64,000 nt of DNA from Pachyseris speciosa (Eukaryota > Cnidaria > Anthozoa > Scleractinia > Pachyseridae). The notes under the pieces are model-generated. The model was not told the origin of the DNA, did not search any database, and saw nothing but the letters and a program-made list of their open reading frames with translations. Both the position numbers and the translations under genes were made by a program. Shown here piece by piece: positions 36,712-47,195 of the stretch; the first letter of the stretch is position 1, and the number at the start of each line of letters is the position of its first letter. The stretch is taken from the NCBI GenBank assembly GCA_016490735.1, contig JAEMWC010000056.1, positions 109,501 to 173,500 on the forward strand, in the 5' to 3' direction.

Positions 36712-39700
36712 ATTATTTAAAAACCCTGAGTGTTGATCCGGCCGGGGTTTGAACCCGCGACCTCCCGCACGGTAGTCACGGTCGGCGGTCTACTAATCGA
36801 GAAGACTAAATCAAATAGAATCAAAGTAAGTAGTGTTTTTCCTTCTTCCTTTTTTTTTCCCATAGATAGAGGTATCCAGCCCATTTGAACAGAGACGGAC
36901 GGAAGCAGACAGTAAGGAAAGAAAAGCGAAAAGAGGGGCAAAAATAACTATGAGCAGCAAGAAGAGGTCACAAACAAAGGCATCTGCTCTGCAGCAAGAA
37001 ACGAACAGTCCTAGAAAGTCCGCAAGCGCGGGAGATCAACAACATGCGCAAACCAGCTTTACAAAGTCCCCTAGCACAGGAAATGTTCAGCAAGAAATGA
37101 AAAATTCTAAAACGACCGCCGGTAAAAGGAATCTGCAAGAACTGGAAGACAGTCCCTCAACGTCTGCCATTACACGAAAACCATTTGAACAGATACGGAC
37201 GGATGCAGACAGTAAAGGAAGAAAAGCGAAACGAAGGACAAAAATAACTATGAGCAGCAAGAAGAGGTCACAAGCAAAGGCGTCTGCTCTGCAGCAAGAA
37301 ATGAACAGTCCTAGAAAGTCCGCAAGCGCGGGAGATCAACAACATGCGCAAACCAGCTTTACAAAGTCCCCTAGCACAGGAAATGTGCAACAAGAAATGA
37401 ACAATTCTAAAAAGTCCGCCGGAAAAAGGAATCTGCAAGAAGTGGAAGACAGTCCCTCAAGGTCTGCCAGTTCAAGAAAACCGCAAAAAGAGATCAACAG
37501 CCCCCAAAAGTTTACTAGTACAAGAAATGCGCAACATGAAGTAAGCATCGCCAACCAGTCTGCTGGTGTAGACAATTTACGAGACCCAATAACAAGCCCT
37601 AAAAAGTTAACTGTCAGAGGACATGCACTACAAAACATTTACAGCCCTAACAAGTCCACAGGCGAAGAAAAGTCACAAAATGGATTAAGCAACCCAAAAC
37701 AGTCAACTCACTGGGTAAATTCACGGCAAGAAATATGCCTCTCTGTACAGTCCACTGGGCAAGAAGGAACATTGCCACCAGACGTGAACAACAATAGAAA
37801 AGTCAGGAGCCCAAAAATGTCACAACAAGAATTAATCGAACACCGAAGTCCCAACAAATCCCATGGCACAGGAATACCACAACAACTACCAGGACAAAAG
37901 AATGTCAAGGTATCCAGTGTTACCGTGAAGTCCTCGTCAAACACTTCACAGGCTCACCAACATTCCGATGACCCCGAAGATGCCACAATGAGCTATGCGT
38001 CAGGGAGAAGCAATACCAGTAGAAGCGGTTCAGAGACAGAGAACGAAAGTTTGAAGAAAAAGTTGTTCTTTTCACCCGAAAAGTCCCCAAACAAAACTGA
38101 ACGTTTACAGGGAGTCAGTGAAAAAGAGCAACTGGATGATGAAGAAAACAGAGCTGACAGCAGAATTAAAAACAAGGGTGACAAGCAGAGTAAAGTAACG
38201 CGTGTTGTTGTACAGAGGCGAAGCTCAAGAAGAAAAACAGAAGACGGTACCACTGCTGAGAATTCAGTAGCAGAAGGAAATATTCCGAACGCTGAGAGAA
38301 GGAAAAAATCCAAAAATGTTTACACAGATAGTGAGAGTGAAGTTGCCGATCAGTTGCCAGGTCCCAAGATTCCATCACCGCCGAAACGTGTTTTAAGATC
38401 TCGCCATAAAAACATCACAAATGTGCAGAAGATGTCCGATGTCGACTCTGAAGATGGTGTTAAAAATAGTCTGAAGCAAAGCCAAGCATCTTCGTGTGAT
38501 GATGGCTCTGATAGCACAGCGCATTCCGGAAGAGGCTCCAAGGCAGGTGGCGGAGAGAGAACTGTTGAAAAAAGGGTTGTTCATAAAAGGGTCCGAGCGC
38601 TGGTCAAAGAAACAGCGAGCACTCAGTCATCCGAGGAAGATTCTGATGGCACTCCCCCAAAGGTGTCTACTAAACAGACTCGCTCAAGGGCTCCAAAAGT
38701 GGCGAGAGCAAATCCTGCGCGACAACCGGAGTCAGTGAATGACAAGAGACCTGTGACCGGTTCGCGCAATAGAAAGGAGAAAAGTGATCCTGTGAGTAGC
38801 AGGGCATCCGGCAAAAAGCCAGCTGCCAAAGTGTCAAAACAGACGGGAAAAAAGAACAGCAAGAGTGAACAAAATGAGGTGTCTGAAGAAACACCGTGGA
38901 GCGATGAGGAGATTCAAAGATTAAACGAGTATGTACTGTGTATAGTATTAGTTGGGATGGGAAAGGGAGGAAAAGACAGAGAGCCTGGATTCGAGGTTGA
39001 AATAAGCCTTGCAGATGATAAACTCGTGGATTGTAAGGGTAGCTCGTCTAAAGTGTACTGAGTAGGCTGTTTCAAGGTTTTTATTGGCTGTTTTTATTGT
39101 CAAGTACCAACCCTTTTGTAACAACAAATTCTCTTCAATGATTAGTCGCCCAATATCTTTTGCAAACTCCAAACTTCACATACATGTACAAAACCAATAA
39201 GTAACTTTCAGTGAGCCCATTTTATGTTCCTTGTATCTTATTTAGAGCACTCTTCACCATTCCTGGAAACACCCCGATGTTCTGGCAAAAGGTTTCCAGG
39301 AAAGTGACGTCACGAACCGCACAGGAATGCCAACTAAAGCACCAAGGAGAGGCGCTTGTTTCCAACAAGAAGGCAACTTCAGCTAAACAAACCTCGAAGA
39401 GTGACTCAGGAACCAAAGGTGCTCATCAAAATTGCGTGATCGATGTCGAAAGTTTCATGTTCACTTTGGTTGGTCATTGTTTGAATTTCCTATGTTTATT
39501 TTTCAGTTCCCAGTCATCAGAAAGTGAAGACGGTTTCGGGGGGTGTAGGAACAATCAAGCGGAAACGAGAGATTCGAGAACTACTCGAGGAACAGGATGC
39601 GGGCTACGAAGATGACATCTTTGATTCTACACCTTTCAAAAGATGGAAAGATGTAAAGGTAAAAAAGACTGGGACCGAGTGGCCGCGCAATCGATCCCGG

Positions 39701-41557
39701 TATTAGAGAGCTTCAGCAACGACGACGGCGACGGCAACGAAAACGTCATTTCAAAATATAACGTCTCGTTATTGCAACTCTTTCGCGATTTTTCCAACTT
39801 GTGAAACTTGTAAAATGCTGCCGAACTACCCTGGTGCTAAATTAATAAAAACAGCATTAAAGTTGGGAAAAACAAAGAAGAGTTCACCGTGATAAACTCA
39901 CGTTCTCCACAAAACCTGTTGTTTTGCTGAGGAAGGCAAAGAAATGGACCGAAATGTAAAACGCACGTGTAGAGCGATTGTTTTTGCTCATTAAACCTAT
40001 TGTTTTGTAATGTTGCTTAAGCTCTTTATTGTTTTGGGGGACGCCTATTGCTTCAGCTTTTATTCCCCTGGAAAAGTTGGAATTTTTTTTTTGCACGATT
40101 CCCGTCAGTCTTGCGCACTCGCTAAGTAAGGAATGCATTTCCTTGATTCGTTTCAGCTTCCGTTTAACCTGAGCGGTAACAGCAGTGATGGGGATGATGA
40201 TGCTGATGATCATGAGGAGGAGGAGAGTGAAACAGAACATGGTGCATCATACAAGACACCCGGTAGCCGGACACCGAGCAGCCGGTTCCGTCCTCTGGGG
40301 CCTTTATCAGTCTCGACTACCCCCAGTGCAGAGTTCATCAGCCCCAGCCTGTTACAGCCAGTCAACCAGTCAGTTTTATATGAATGCATACTGTGAAGTT
40401 TCCGTTACTTTTGTCCTGTTGAGTTGTATCTCAGGCCTAGCGTGGTTAACCTTCGTAGTGAGCGCTTCCTTCTAGTTTTCCACGTTTATATTTACCGTTT
40501 CAGCGCGCAAAAACTGGAATGAGAGTAAAATGTTTTTCTCTTATCCCAGTTTTCGCGCGGTAAAAGAACGAAAGAAACGTAGAAAACCCTTACTACGCGG
40601 GCTATCGTATGATGAAAACAACGCCATGTGTGTCTAGGGCACTATATTCTGACATTACTTTGGTGAAATGCATGCAACAAAAAGAAACACTCACAAACCA
40701 TTTCCATTTATTTGCCATTAACCACATAAAAATACAAAACACTAGAAATTTAAAAATACGAAACACAAGAAATTTATAGTAACTTAAACTTAAGACAATA
40801 GACTACAAATGTTTAAGGTGTTAATGACAAGAAAGCCTATATAGAAGCCGGGGGCTTATGAACTATAGGCTTCCTGACAATATAGGGTACATCATACGAA
40901 TTACGGGGACAGCATGAAATATGAAATGTATTATTTTAAAAAGAAAAGAAAAGAAGAAGTAAGTAGCTCAAAATGGTTTCCTTTCTTTCGCAAACATTTT
41001 TGTCAAGATCAGTGTCTTTGATATAGAGTCAGTAATCAAATATTGGGCTTGTGTTTGGTTTCAGAAAGGACATGGATCATTACATTTACAGAATACAGCA
41101 AAGAAAGCGAACAACTCAGGCATTTGGAAAACAAAAGACAAAGGTACAAGAACTGGAAAAGGATGTGCTGTTATGATACTCTATTTTGATCGCTCCACCC
41201 TCCCCTCCCCTTCTTCCTCCCCCTCATCCTCCCCCATCCCCACACCTCTCCGTAGAACTTGTGCCATTCTTAAAGTTATTTGAAGCGATCTTTTTTTTCT
41301 CGCCTTTGAAACTAGTGGCGGTGAAATAAATTGCGAACACTTTCGGAAGCTGTTTTAAATCGATATATTGTTATTGTAACAGACTTAAATGTGTACTTTG
41401 TTTTTTTCTTAACTGGCAGCAGATGAGGACTTCCACGCCAAAGAAGCCATCATCGAGCCGCCACTTTCCTTCGGTGGTAAGCTCGGACATGTTTGAAGCT
41501 CATCCTGCTTCAGACGACGACGAAGACGAAAAAGACTACTACTTCTCTGATGAATAA
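24053..41557 (+). CDS. KNL2: MIS18BP1/KNL2 homologue: SANTA + CENP-C-like motif + SANT, complete, 1467 aa
   Basis: KNL2/M18BP1 recruits the CENP-A loading machinery to centromeres. Exons: 24053-24171, 24575-24752, 25821-26438, 27005-27102, 27678-27811, 28590-28680, 33998-34134, 35129-35178, 35522-35683, 36866-38928, 39246-39418, 39507-39658, 40157-40368, 41065-41143, 41420-41557. The sum is 4404 bp in one frame. The SANTA domain (about residues 312-410) has HILKLWSIKAMKTRTHMGI, VEGQR, GELWHSTAIISRIGPR and FKNGFPSNWLSLVADHF. A CENP-C-like motif (about 478-496) reads SGRMVKPPLAWWRGQRIL. The SANT domain (about 1202-1255) has PWSDEEIQRLNEALFTIPG, FWQKVSRKV and TAQECQLKHQ. The tail has DMDHYIYRIQ and an acidic end YYFSDE. 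Exon 10 is low-complexity and has a 100-residue tandem duplication. The first two exons are less certain (hydrophobic, no family match); a second ATG in exon 1 is possible. Confidence 0.9.
24814..25148. mobile_element. MITE family 2, copy 2
   Basis: Starts TTATGCATATGTCATCGGCT and ends with AGCCGATGACATCAGCATAA. The interior matches 16027-16338 and 34608-34944 (for example GGGGGATTGTAAAATCAGTC and TTCCCCTACC). It lies in the second intron of the KNL2-like gene. Confidence 0.8.
26470..26672. repeat. Near-perfect 200 bp palindrome in KNL2 intron
   Basis: The left arm TTTTTTCAGCTTAGTATA (from 26470) continues through GGTTGAGGGTTGGC. It is mirrored by GCCAACCCTCAACC and TATACTAAGCTGAAAAAA ending 26672. 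The centre contains its own palindrome, GATAGCTGATGAGGGC / GCCCTCATCAGCTATC (26547-26581). Probably a MITE. Its left arm includes a splice-acceptor-like T-run and CAG just downstream of the exon ending 26438. Confidence 0.75.
28029..28444. mobile_element. pogo/Tigger-like MITE (416 bp)
   Basis: The ends are CAGTCGAACCTCGATTATCT and the inverse ATAATAGAGGTTTGACTG, flanked on both sides by TA (28027-28028 and 28445-28446). Several TCCAGATAAT / GATAATCGAG subterminal repeats are present. There is no coding capacity. Intron of the KNL2-like gene. Confidence 0.8.
29853..29987. mobile_element. 135 bp MITE nested in the transposase
   Basis: The ends are GGTTCTGTCCTGGTGTACCG and its inverse CGGTACACCAGGACAGAACC. 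They are flanked by a perfect 9 bp duplication, CAACAAATG (29844-29852 and 29988-29996). It breaks the THAP transposase reading frame. Confidence 0.9.
30591..31008. mobile_element. 418 bp MITE with TTAA target duplication, nested in the transposase
   Basis: The ends are AGTGCCTATGAAGT and its inverse ACTTCATAGGCACT, flanked by TTAA (30587-30590 and 31009-31012). TTAA targets are typical of piggyBac- and Kolobok-type elements. It interrupts the DDE domain of the transposase remnant. Confidence 0.85.
32200..32608 (-). pseudogene. SAP-domain / YqaJ-type partner gene, truncated
   Basis: A minus-strand stretch with an SAP-like helix pair (KEFCRKRNLKVTGTKAELVA) is followed after a stop by WPPVYLNDITFFLM and LNEYKEGKAYRL. 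That resembles the N-terminus of SWIM/YqaJ recombinase-like proteins found in cnidarian transposons. The nuclease domain is missing. The gene is convergent with the transposase remnant. Confidence 0.5.
34608..34944. mobile_element. MITE family 2, copy 3
   Basis: Starts TAATGCACATGTCATCAGC and ends GCCGATGATGTGCATAA. The interior matches the copies at 16027 and 24814. It lies in the KNL2 intron between the exons ending 34134 and starting 35129. Confidence 0.8.
35767..35815. repeat. (AAT)n microsatellite
   Basis: About 16 uninterrupted AAT units directly before a SINE copy, in a KNL2 intron. A shorter AAT run lies at 52562-52590, downstream of gene B. Confidence 0.95.
35898..36094 (-). mobile_element. 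tRNA-derived SINE, family 1, copy 3
   Basis: Reverse-complement copy with GGAATCGAACCCGGGCCACA (B box side), CACTGCGCCAACCCTGCTC (A box side) and a TCAAA-repeat tail. It differs from 13943-14140 at only a few bases. Confidence 0.85.
36365..36805 (-). repeat. Interspersed repeat with tRNA-like B box, full-length-like copy
   Basis: Contains GGACGTCAGCCTGTAAAGGC, GGGACCTACGGTTTATCGTC and, near its right end, GGGGTTTGAACCCGCGACC, a reverse B box. Fragments of the same family recur at 53745-53820 (intron 1 of gene C), about 57090-57150 and about 62495-62580. This suggests a long SINE active in this genome. It lies in the intron just before the large KNL2 exon. Confidence 0.6.
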
Positions 41558-42180
41558 AGCGTTAGATAGTACATTCATTTTACGTCTCTTACACTCACAG
41601 AGTGACTGGTTACTTCAAGATTTATGAAAAAGTAGGAGGGGCCAGTTGTATGTTTCCGTCTTCGAAAGTTGTCATCTTTGCGGTTTCTGTTTTCACTACA
41701 CTGTGCTAAGCACAGGCACAACGCGTTTTACGCATGTGCAATAACGTCAGCGCGAAAAGCAAAATTCTCGGTTTGCGAGATTTTGTTACACTGAAATAAC
41801 TGAAAAGATAGCAAGGGAAACCTGGGCTTTTTTGAAGGTGAAACAACGGTTCACAGCTTGCGGTTTTCACAAAGAAATCATGTGCTTAGTGTGTGCTATT
41901 TGTAACCGCCTTCGCTGCATTTTCATCGTAAAAATTGCGGAATTTCGATTTCTAGTTTTCGACCTTAAGAGACCTGTCTTCAAAGCGTTTAGCTTTTTTG
42001 GAAAATTTGGTTATGGAAATCATACGGAAACTTGGTTTTACGTCAACTGCAGTTTTTGAAATTCATGCTGGCGCGAACTGTGTTATTGCTGTGCGGTTTT
42101 CCTCGTGCTTCATCAGTGAGAACCTAAACACAAGCAGTAAAAACGTAAAGCTTGTGGGATGTGGCTGGAGTGACAAGGAT

Positions 42181-42433
42181 ACTTCACAAATTAATGTGAT
42201 CAAGTAAGCTGAAGCCACTCTAAGGGCACTAAGGCCACAAGGTAGCGAGCATTACCCCTTAAATCTACCGAAGCAAAGATTGAGCCCAAGCATTAGCAGC
42301 CATATAGACAGCTAATGAATGGGCTCAATCTTTGCTTTGGTAGATTTAAGGGGTAATGTCCGCTATTATGTGGCCCGTTAGTGCCCTTAAAGTGGCTTCA
42401 GCTTCCCAGACCACATTAATTTGTGAGGTTTCC
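42181..42433. mobile_element. Hairpin MITE downstream of KNL2
   Basis: Two arms of roughly 105 bp, from ACTTCACAAATTAATGTG and GCTGAAGCCACTCTAAGGGC inward to TAAATCTACC and AAAGATTGAGCCCA, are mirrored on the right side up to CACATTAATTTGTGAGGT. The loop is about 35 bp. A related short hairpin (GCTGAAGCCAC, GGGCACTA, TTAAGGGGTAATGC) lies at 60768-60835. Confidence 0.8.
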
Positions 42434-43379
42434 CAGAACCTAAACACAGAGCAGAGAAATTGTTGCATCTCTTCTGAAATCAGTTCTAATTGAAAAATGT
42501 AACATGTACAGCTAACTAAGTTAATTATCCTTAGCAAACGGTTTGGTTTTCTTTGACTGGAAATAGTTTTAAAAGATCTCGTAAAAAAGAAGGTCGATGG
42601 ACTTAAGTTTAGTAATCGGTGTTTTTGAGGTGTGATAGTAAAGGTCACCGACGTTCATATCAGATGTCTAAGGGAAAGTGTGTGTAAATATAATTACTAG
42701 CTGTTGAGAGGAGGTAGACTCGTTCACAACTCCTCCATTTTGAAAGCTCGTCCACCCAGAGAAACGGTAGATGTTTTCATGAAATGTGGCTGTTGCAACT
42801 TACTAATTAAAGCCACTTTTACTTAGTAAATAGATTGTGTGTTACACGTGGTGGTGAAGAAAAGAATCGTGAACGGCTTTGTTTGCGTTTAAGTCCATTT
42901 TAGAGTTACTGGAGTAATAATTCTTTTTGTACTCTGTAAAAAATGTAAAGTTATGTTCTTTTAAAAATAAATTGCAACGGATTATTTCATAATTATTATC
43001 TTCAGCATTCGCTCAAGTCAATCGCCTTTGCTTTGGTTTTGCCTTGCTTCGCTCTGTGATTGGTCGATAAAACACAACCAATGAGAAACAAAATCAAACC
43101 AATCCTGATTTGCTGGCGCGCATTTTCCCGCGCTTTTCGCCGGCTTCGTGTATTTGCTTCAAATTGTGATGGGCTCATTTTACCTTTTCCGCTTGTTGTG
43201 ATTGGCCAAAATGTTCAGTCTGGCCTTGTTATTCGATACTTGGCCCTTTCTTTGTACCATATGCGATGTTAAAACCTTTCGCTTGAAGACCGCGATATCT
43301 TTCGGATAAAAGTAGACTTAAAGGAAAAAAGAAAACTTGGGCAAAAAGTTAAAAGGCTTAAAATTGAGTGATGCACCAG

Positions 43380-44280
43380 TGAATTGCGGACTGTGAATGG
43401 TTAATCGGTTAATCTGCTGTTTGTAACATCGATCAGGTACATATCACATCGAGAAGGCGAGAATAACCGAAATAACGGCAATAATTATGAATTATACCCT
43501 GATTGCCTTCTAAGCGGTTACAATTCACCGAAAGACCACGAATAAAGTAAAACTAGAGTACTGATTATGGAGCATAGTAAGCCCACGTGCATAATTCGGC
43601 ATGTTTCAGTTATCGTTAAAACTAATAAACGCGAAAAGGAGAAACAGCATTTTGTCAATCTAAGTCGTCTGTTACAATCCCAGGCAGAGTTGTTAATTGC
43701 TGTGAGGTTTTTTCATGCCTTGTCCACAGTTAATTCCCGCTTAGTCAGAAAAAGAATCGCCCTTGCAGTTACTGAGAAATTTAACAGTACTCTTCCATCA
43801 TAGTTATCTTCAGTGTCTCTAGTGTCGCAGAAAAGCAAAAGGATGGAGTAATCAAAGACAGCAGGAGTGACTCGGGTTGTTGTTGTAATTGCGTTTTGCT
43901 TTTTTTGAGTTTTTTCTTTAGACATAGTGAAATTTAAATTAAAAGGCATTCTGTCAATCCTTGTGAGTGCAGTTGCTCAGCAGTATTTTTTTCCTATTTT
44001 CTTCTTTTATAAAGCATTAAAACACTCCAGCACAAAATTTATGAAATTTAGAATCTCTCCTCCATTCCTTCATTACTGTACTGAAATAAATTACAGCCAA
44101 GCAAAAGAACACGAAATGTTTGTCTGTTGTGTGGGCCTTAGTTTTTCCCGCTTACGGGTGCTGTCAACGCAGTTGTCAAATTGTTTTCCTTTAACCTCGT
44201 TAAAATTCAAGAACAATTGAAAGTGAGCAAACGCGATTAGCTCATACCCGCTTACACTACTGGTCTCACGTAATCTACGC
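43380..44280 (+). promoter_or_regulatory. Upstream region of peptide gene A, shared with other units of the array
   Basis: The segment 43440-43660 (for example CTGATTGCCTTCTAA and GAAACAGCATTTTGTCAA) matches 63070-63250 upstream of gene E and the mirrored 62200-62470 upstream of gene D. The nearer segment 44080-44280 (AAATTACAGCCAAG, GTTGTCAAATTGTTTTCC, TGAAAGTGAGCAAAC, CTTACACTACTGGTCTCACG) matches the regions before genes B (49750-49860) and C (53270-53470). Shared flanks show that whole transcription units, not just coding exons, were duplicated. I cannot name factor sites. Confidence 0.65.
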
Positions 44281-44355
44281 TTCGTTTAGTTTCAGTCATA
44301 CTTCCCTCGAACTGTCTCACACTCTTGCGATCTCCTCTCTTTGCCTTAATTGAAG
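44281..44355 (+). other. Gene A non-coding first exon (5' boundary approximate)
   Basis: Conserved block CTTGCGATCTCCTCTCTTTG...AATTGAAG followed by the donor GTAAGA at 44356. Equivalent blocks precede genes B, C and D and the window-edge gene E. The block has no ATG-initiated frame that continues. It is joined by a 254 bp intron to the coding exon at 44610. The transcription start is unknown. Confidence 0.6.
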
Positions 44356-44609
44356 GTAAGACGTGTTTAGTCAACTGAAACCTGTTCTGCCTTGTCTTAT
44401 TTTAAATCTCTTTTGGTTTAGTCCATATTATCTTGCGGTTGAGAAAAGGAAGCTATTAGAAATTAACTTTACAGGAGATTTTCGTCTCATTTTTAATGTC
44501 ACAATTGATGATGTTAAAATCTGCTTTTCCCCCAAAGCTGAAACCATGTAAAAGTAGCTCTGTACAAGGAGACATGATCCTTAAAGTATTTTCCTTTCTC
44601 TGTGCACAG

Positions 44610-44861
44610 ATGAACCAATTCCTTTTTGTGCTGCTGCTGGTTACTTTAACAGAACACGTGACTGAAGCTACAGTCAGGAGGGACCGCTGCCCTGACAATA
44701 CTGGACCATGCTATCAGTGCCTTATTAAGTGTAAGGACTGCATCGAGTTGTGGGGAAGACTCCACTTTAATGGCCCCCTGTGCAAAGATGATTGTATTGA
44801 AACAAATGGTGCTAGTGAGCAAGAAAATATTAATTGTGACAATCTCAAGTACGTACTCTAA
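44610..44861 (+). CDS. Peptide gene A: secreted eight-cysteine, eclosion-hormone-like peptide, 83 aa
   Basis: I chose the ATG at 44610 because the intron acceptor TGTGCACAG ends at 44609; the upstream in-frame ATG lies in the intron. A hydrophobic signal peptide (NQFLFVLLLVTL, ending near TEA) is followed by a small domain with cysteines spaced C-x6-C-x2-C-x3-C-x2-C-x13-C-x3-C-x13-C, including CYQCLIKCKDC and HFNGPLC. The last six cysteines and F-N-G-P-L-C resemble the insect eclosion hormone pattern. The mature peptide would be about 60 residues, secreted. Close paralogues are B, C and D. The function is not established; hormone, structural or defence peptide are all possible. Confidence 0.8.
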   Translation: MNQFLFVLLLVTLTEHVTEATVRRDRCPDNTGPCYQCLIKCKDCIELWGRLHFNGPLCKDDCIETNGASEQENINCDNLKYVL

Positions 44862-46081
44862 AAATGAGCAGCAGAAGAGAACTTGAGACTATAAAAATAG
44901 ACCTGTGTGATGATTAAGCAGTTGTATGGAAGAGTAATACAATCATATGTAACAGGCAAATATGAGATATACAAATTTACAAAAATAACAGTTCATGCTG
45001 CGCCTTGGTTAAAATTAATATCGCACAATTATCACTAAAATAATAATATGCTCTTCCAGGGTGACTCCCTATTACAATAAGTGCTTCACAGCCAGTCAGA
45101 TCCTGTTGTAATAGACAACCCTGTTCCAACATTGGCATTAGTAGCAGCAGGCTTTGTTTTCAGTTTTTTTTTTGTCTGCGAAAGGCGGGGTGTTGGTAAT
45201 GGGTCACCTCTCAGCTCTTACAAGGTGTCACCTGATTGGAGACTACCCTTCAGGTAACACAAAAGAACAAACAACACAAACAATGGACCCTATACTAGCC
45301 CTAAAACAATAGGGCTGCGTCACCATCCTCGCCACTGAAATTCATAGCTTACAGGAGTTGCGAGGCTACCGTTGGTAATAGCAAGGTGTTTATATGACAA
45401 AGAGTTAACTCTACTAGGAATATTCTTTCTTCCCTAAGCGCTCTTTTGCCTATTTCCATTAACAATGCTTTATGCGTTCAAAAACAAAAACAAACAAAAT
45501 ATCAGGAAAAACGATTACAGACAAAAATGATACTCCTTTCATAAAAGACAGCTGAAAAAATACCTTTTGCACAAATCATCCAACGGTCTTTCCTCCATAC
45601 ATTTACTAGTGAATACAGAATTCGTTAATTTATCAAGTAAGTTTGTTTTTGGTGATAAATCTCCCAATCCATCAAGCAACGATATTGTAAGCAGAATCTA
45701 AATGCTGATCACCAGTGGGACTTAAAGGGTTAAAAGTTAGCCAAGGTTTTCCGTGAAATAACTAAAAAAGTATGTAATCCATATCTACAGGGGACGGGGG
45801 AACTAAACGTACCACTTCCCAGAGCTCACTCCTTATTCTGTTTTCAAAGCTTCCCACCTCTTTGAACCTTTAATTCTACAAACTACTCCTTGCACAATTT
45901 GCAATTTTTTCCGGTCTTCCCGTCCTGCGCAACAAATCCTATTTCCCACCTTTTCTTTCCATTCCTCTTTAACTACTAGGCTCCCCGTGCTCGCTCGTGA
46001 ACTGAACATAAACTACCTCTGAAGTATTTTGTCAAAAGAACCCTGTTTGCAACTAGAACCTGAAGAGCGTCTGGGAAAAGC
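44862..46081. other. 3' flank of gene A, no gene seen
   Basis: The first 100 bp align with the 3' flanks of B and C (ACCTGTGTGATGATTAAGC, GTTGTATGGAAGAGTAATAC, TATGTAACAGGCAAA), suggesting a shared 3' UTR. The remainder up to the MITE at 46082 shows no coding exon or clear repeat. Confidence 0.5.
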
Positions 46082-46403
46082 TAGTCTCCTTCGCAGATGT
46101 CTTTGGGCTCGTCACGCGTTCCTTGCCCACGAACGTCTGCTGAACTGAACTGCCACTTCGTTCGTCGGCGGTTAGCTTTTATTTTGAAGAAACCAATAAC
46201 GAGCTGCGTAGGAATAGAACTCCACACCCGATATACGTGCATCGTCTGTGAAAATAATCCAGGGGTCGAAGTCCTACTTTCCATAAATTGGAAAACGAAC
46301 TATGATTGGCTAACCGCCGCGAACGGAAGTGGTAGTTCAGTTAAGCAGACGTTCGTGGGCAAGGAACGCGTGACGAGCCCAAAGACGTCTGCGAAGGAGG
46401 CTA
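46082..46403. mobile_element. Mutator-like MITE, copy 2 (322 bp), with paralogous empty site
   Basis: Same 322 bp family as 12062-12383. It is flanked by perfect 9 bp duplications GGGAAAAGC (46073-46081 and 46404-46412). The unoccupied sequence CTGGGAAAAGCCTGTTCCTT survives in the equivalent position downstream of gene B (about 52697). Insertion therefore post-dates the A/B duplication. Confidence 0.9.
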
Positions 46404-47029
46404 GGGAAAAGCTTGTTCCTTCTGGATGCTGTCAAGCAATGAATTACTACTTCCGACTCACAATTATTATTCTTTTTTCACCAAAAAAAAAAAAAGGAAA
46501 TACACAGACTTTGCCCTTTGTCCTCATGAATCTGTCTTTCCACGCCCCATCCTCGGAACCCTCTCCCACCCCATCCCCAGGACAGTTCCTTCATAGGCTC
46601 TTGGAGGTTATTCTTTTCTATAAACAGTCACTTGTCTGCCTTGATTTCATATACAAGTCCATCACTATATCACTGATTTTTATCAAAACTAGTCACCCCT
46701 TCGCTACAAATTGTTGTAGTCCGTTCTCTTGACTGTTGTTACCCAGTCGTGCAGTTGTGCGTCCTGCTGAGGTGATCACACCTTTTGTGTTCCGTCTTGT
46801 TTTGTAACAAACCCATTGAATAACATTCCAAATTGTTTCCAGTTCTTTTAATTGATTTTGTGCTCCTCGTCACAAGTAATTAACACTAAGTCCGTATTTA
46901 AATCAAAATATAATACAAACTCTCTTTCTTTCATTTCCGCACTGAAATAAATTACAGCCAAGAAAAAGAACACCAAATGTTGGTCTCTTGTGTGGCTGTA
47001 GTCCTTCGCGCTTACTGTCAAAGCAGTTG
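46404..47029 (+). repeat. Duplicated distal flank of the array unit (A copy)
   Basis: The block TTCCTTCTGGATGCTGTC at about 46420 recurs at about 52708 and 56664. The block TAAATTACAGCCAAGAAAAA at 46947 recurs at about 53283 and precedes each next unit. These mark the repeated unit boundaries. I see no coding exon. Confidence 0.6.
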
Positions 47030-47195
47030 TCAACATGATGGCAAATAAATGACAGGCCTGCGCGGACTCCTTCAGTGTGGTTTTTGCGGTTGCCTCGCGT
47101 TAGAGCCTAAAAAGTCTATTTTTGCTCTGACAAGTGTGTCTTAAAGAGTTTTACCTCTTTTGTATGATATTCTCGGAGTTTTAGGATAGATCGTT

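Noticed and set aside
38929..39061. Alternative end of KNL2 by reading past 38928
   Set aside because: The extension beyond the GTATGT donor destroys the SANT domain, whereas splicing to 39246 restores LNEALFTIPGNTPMFW.
44574..44609. Upstream in-frame ATG (ATGATCCTTAAAG) as start of gene A, also in C and D
   Set aside because: It lies in the intron before a conserved GTGCACAG acceptor. The downstream ATG is the one followed by a proper signal peptide in all four genes.
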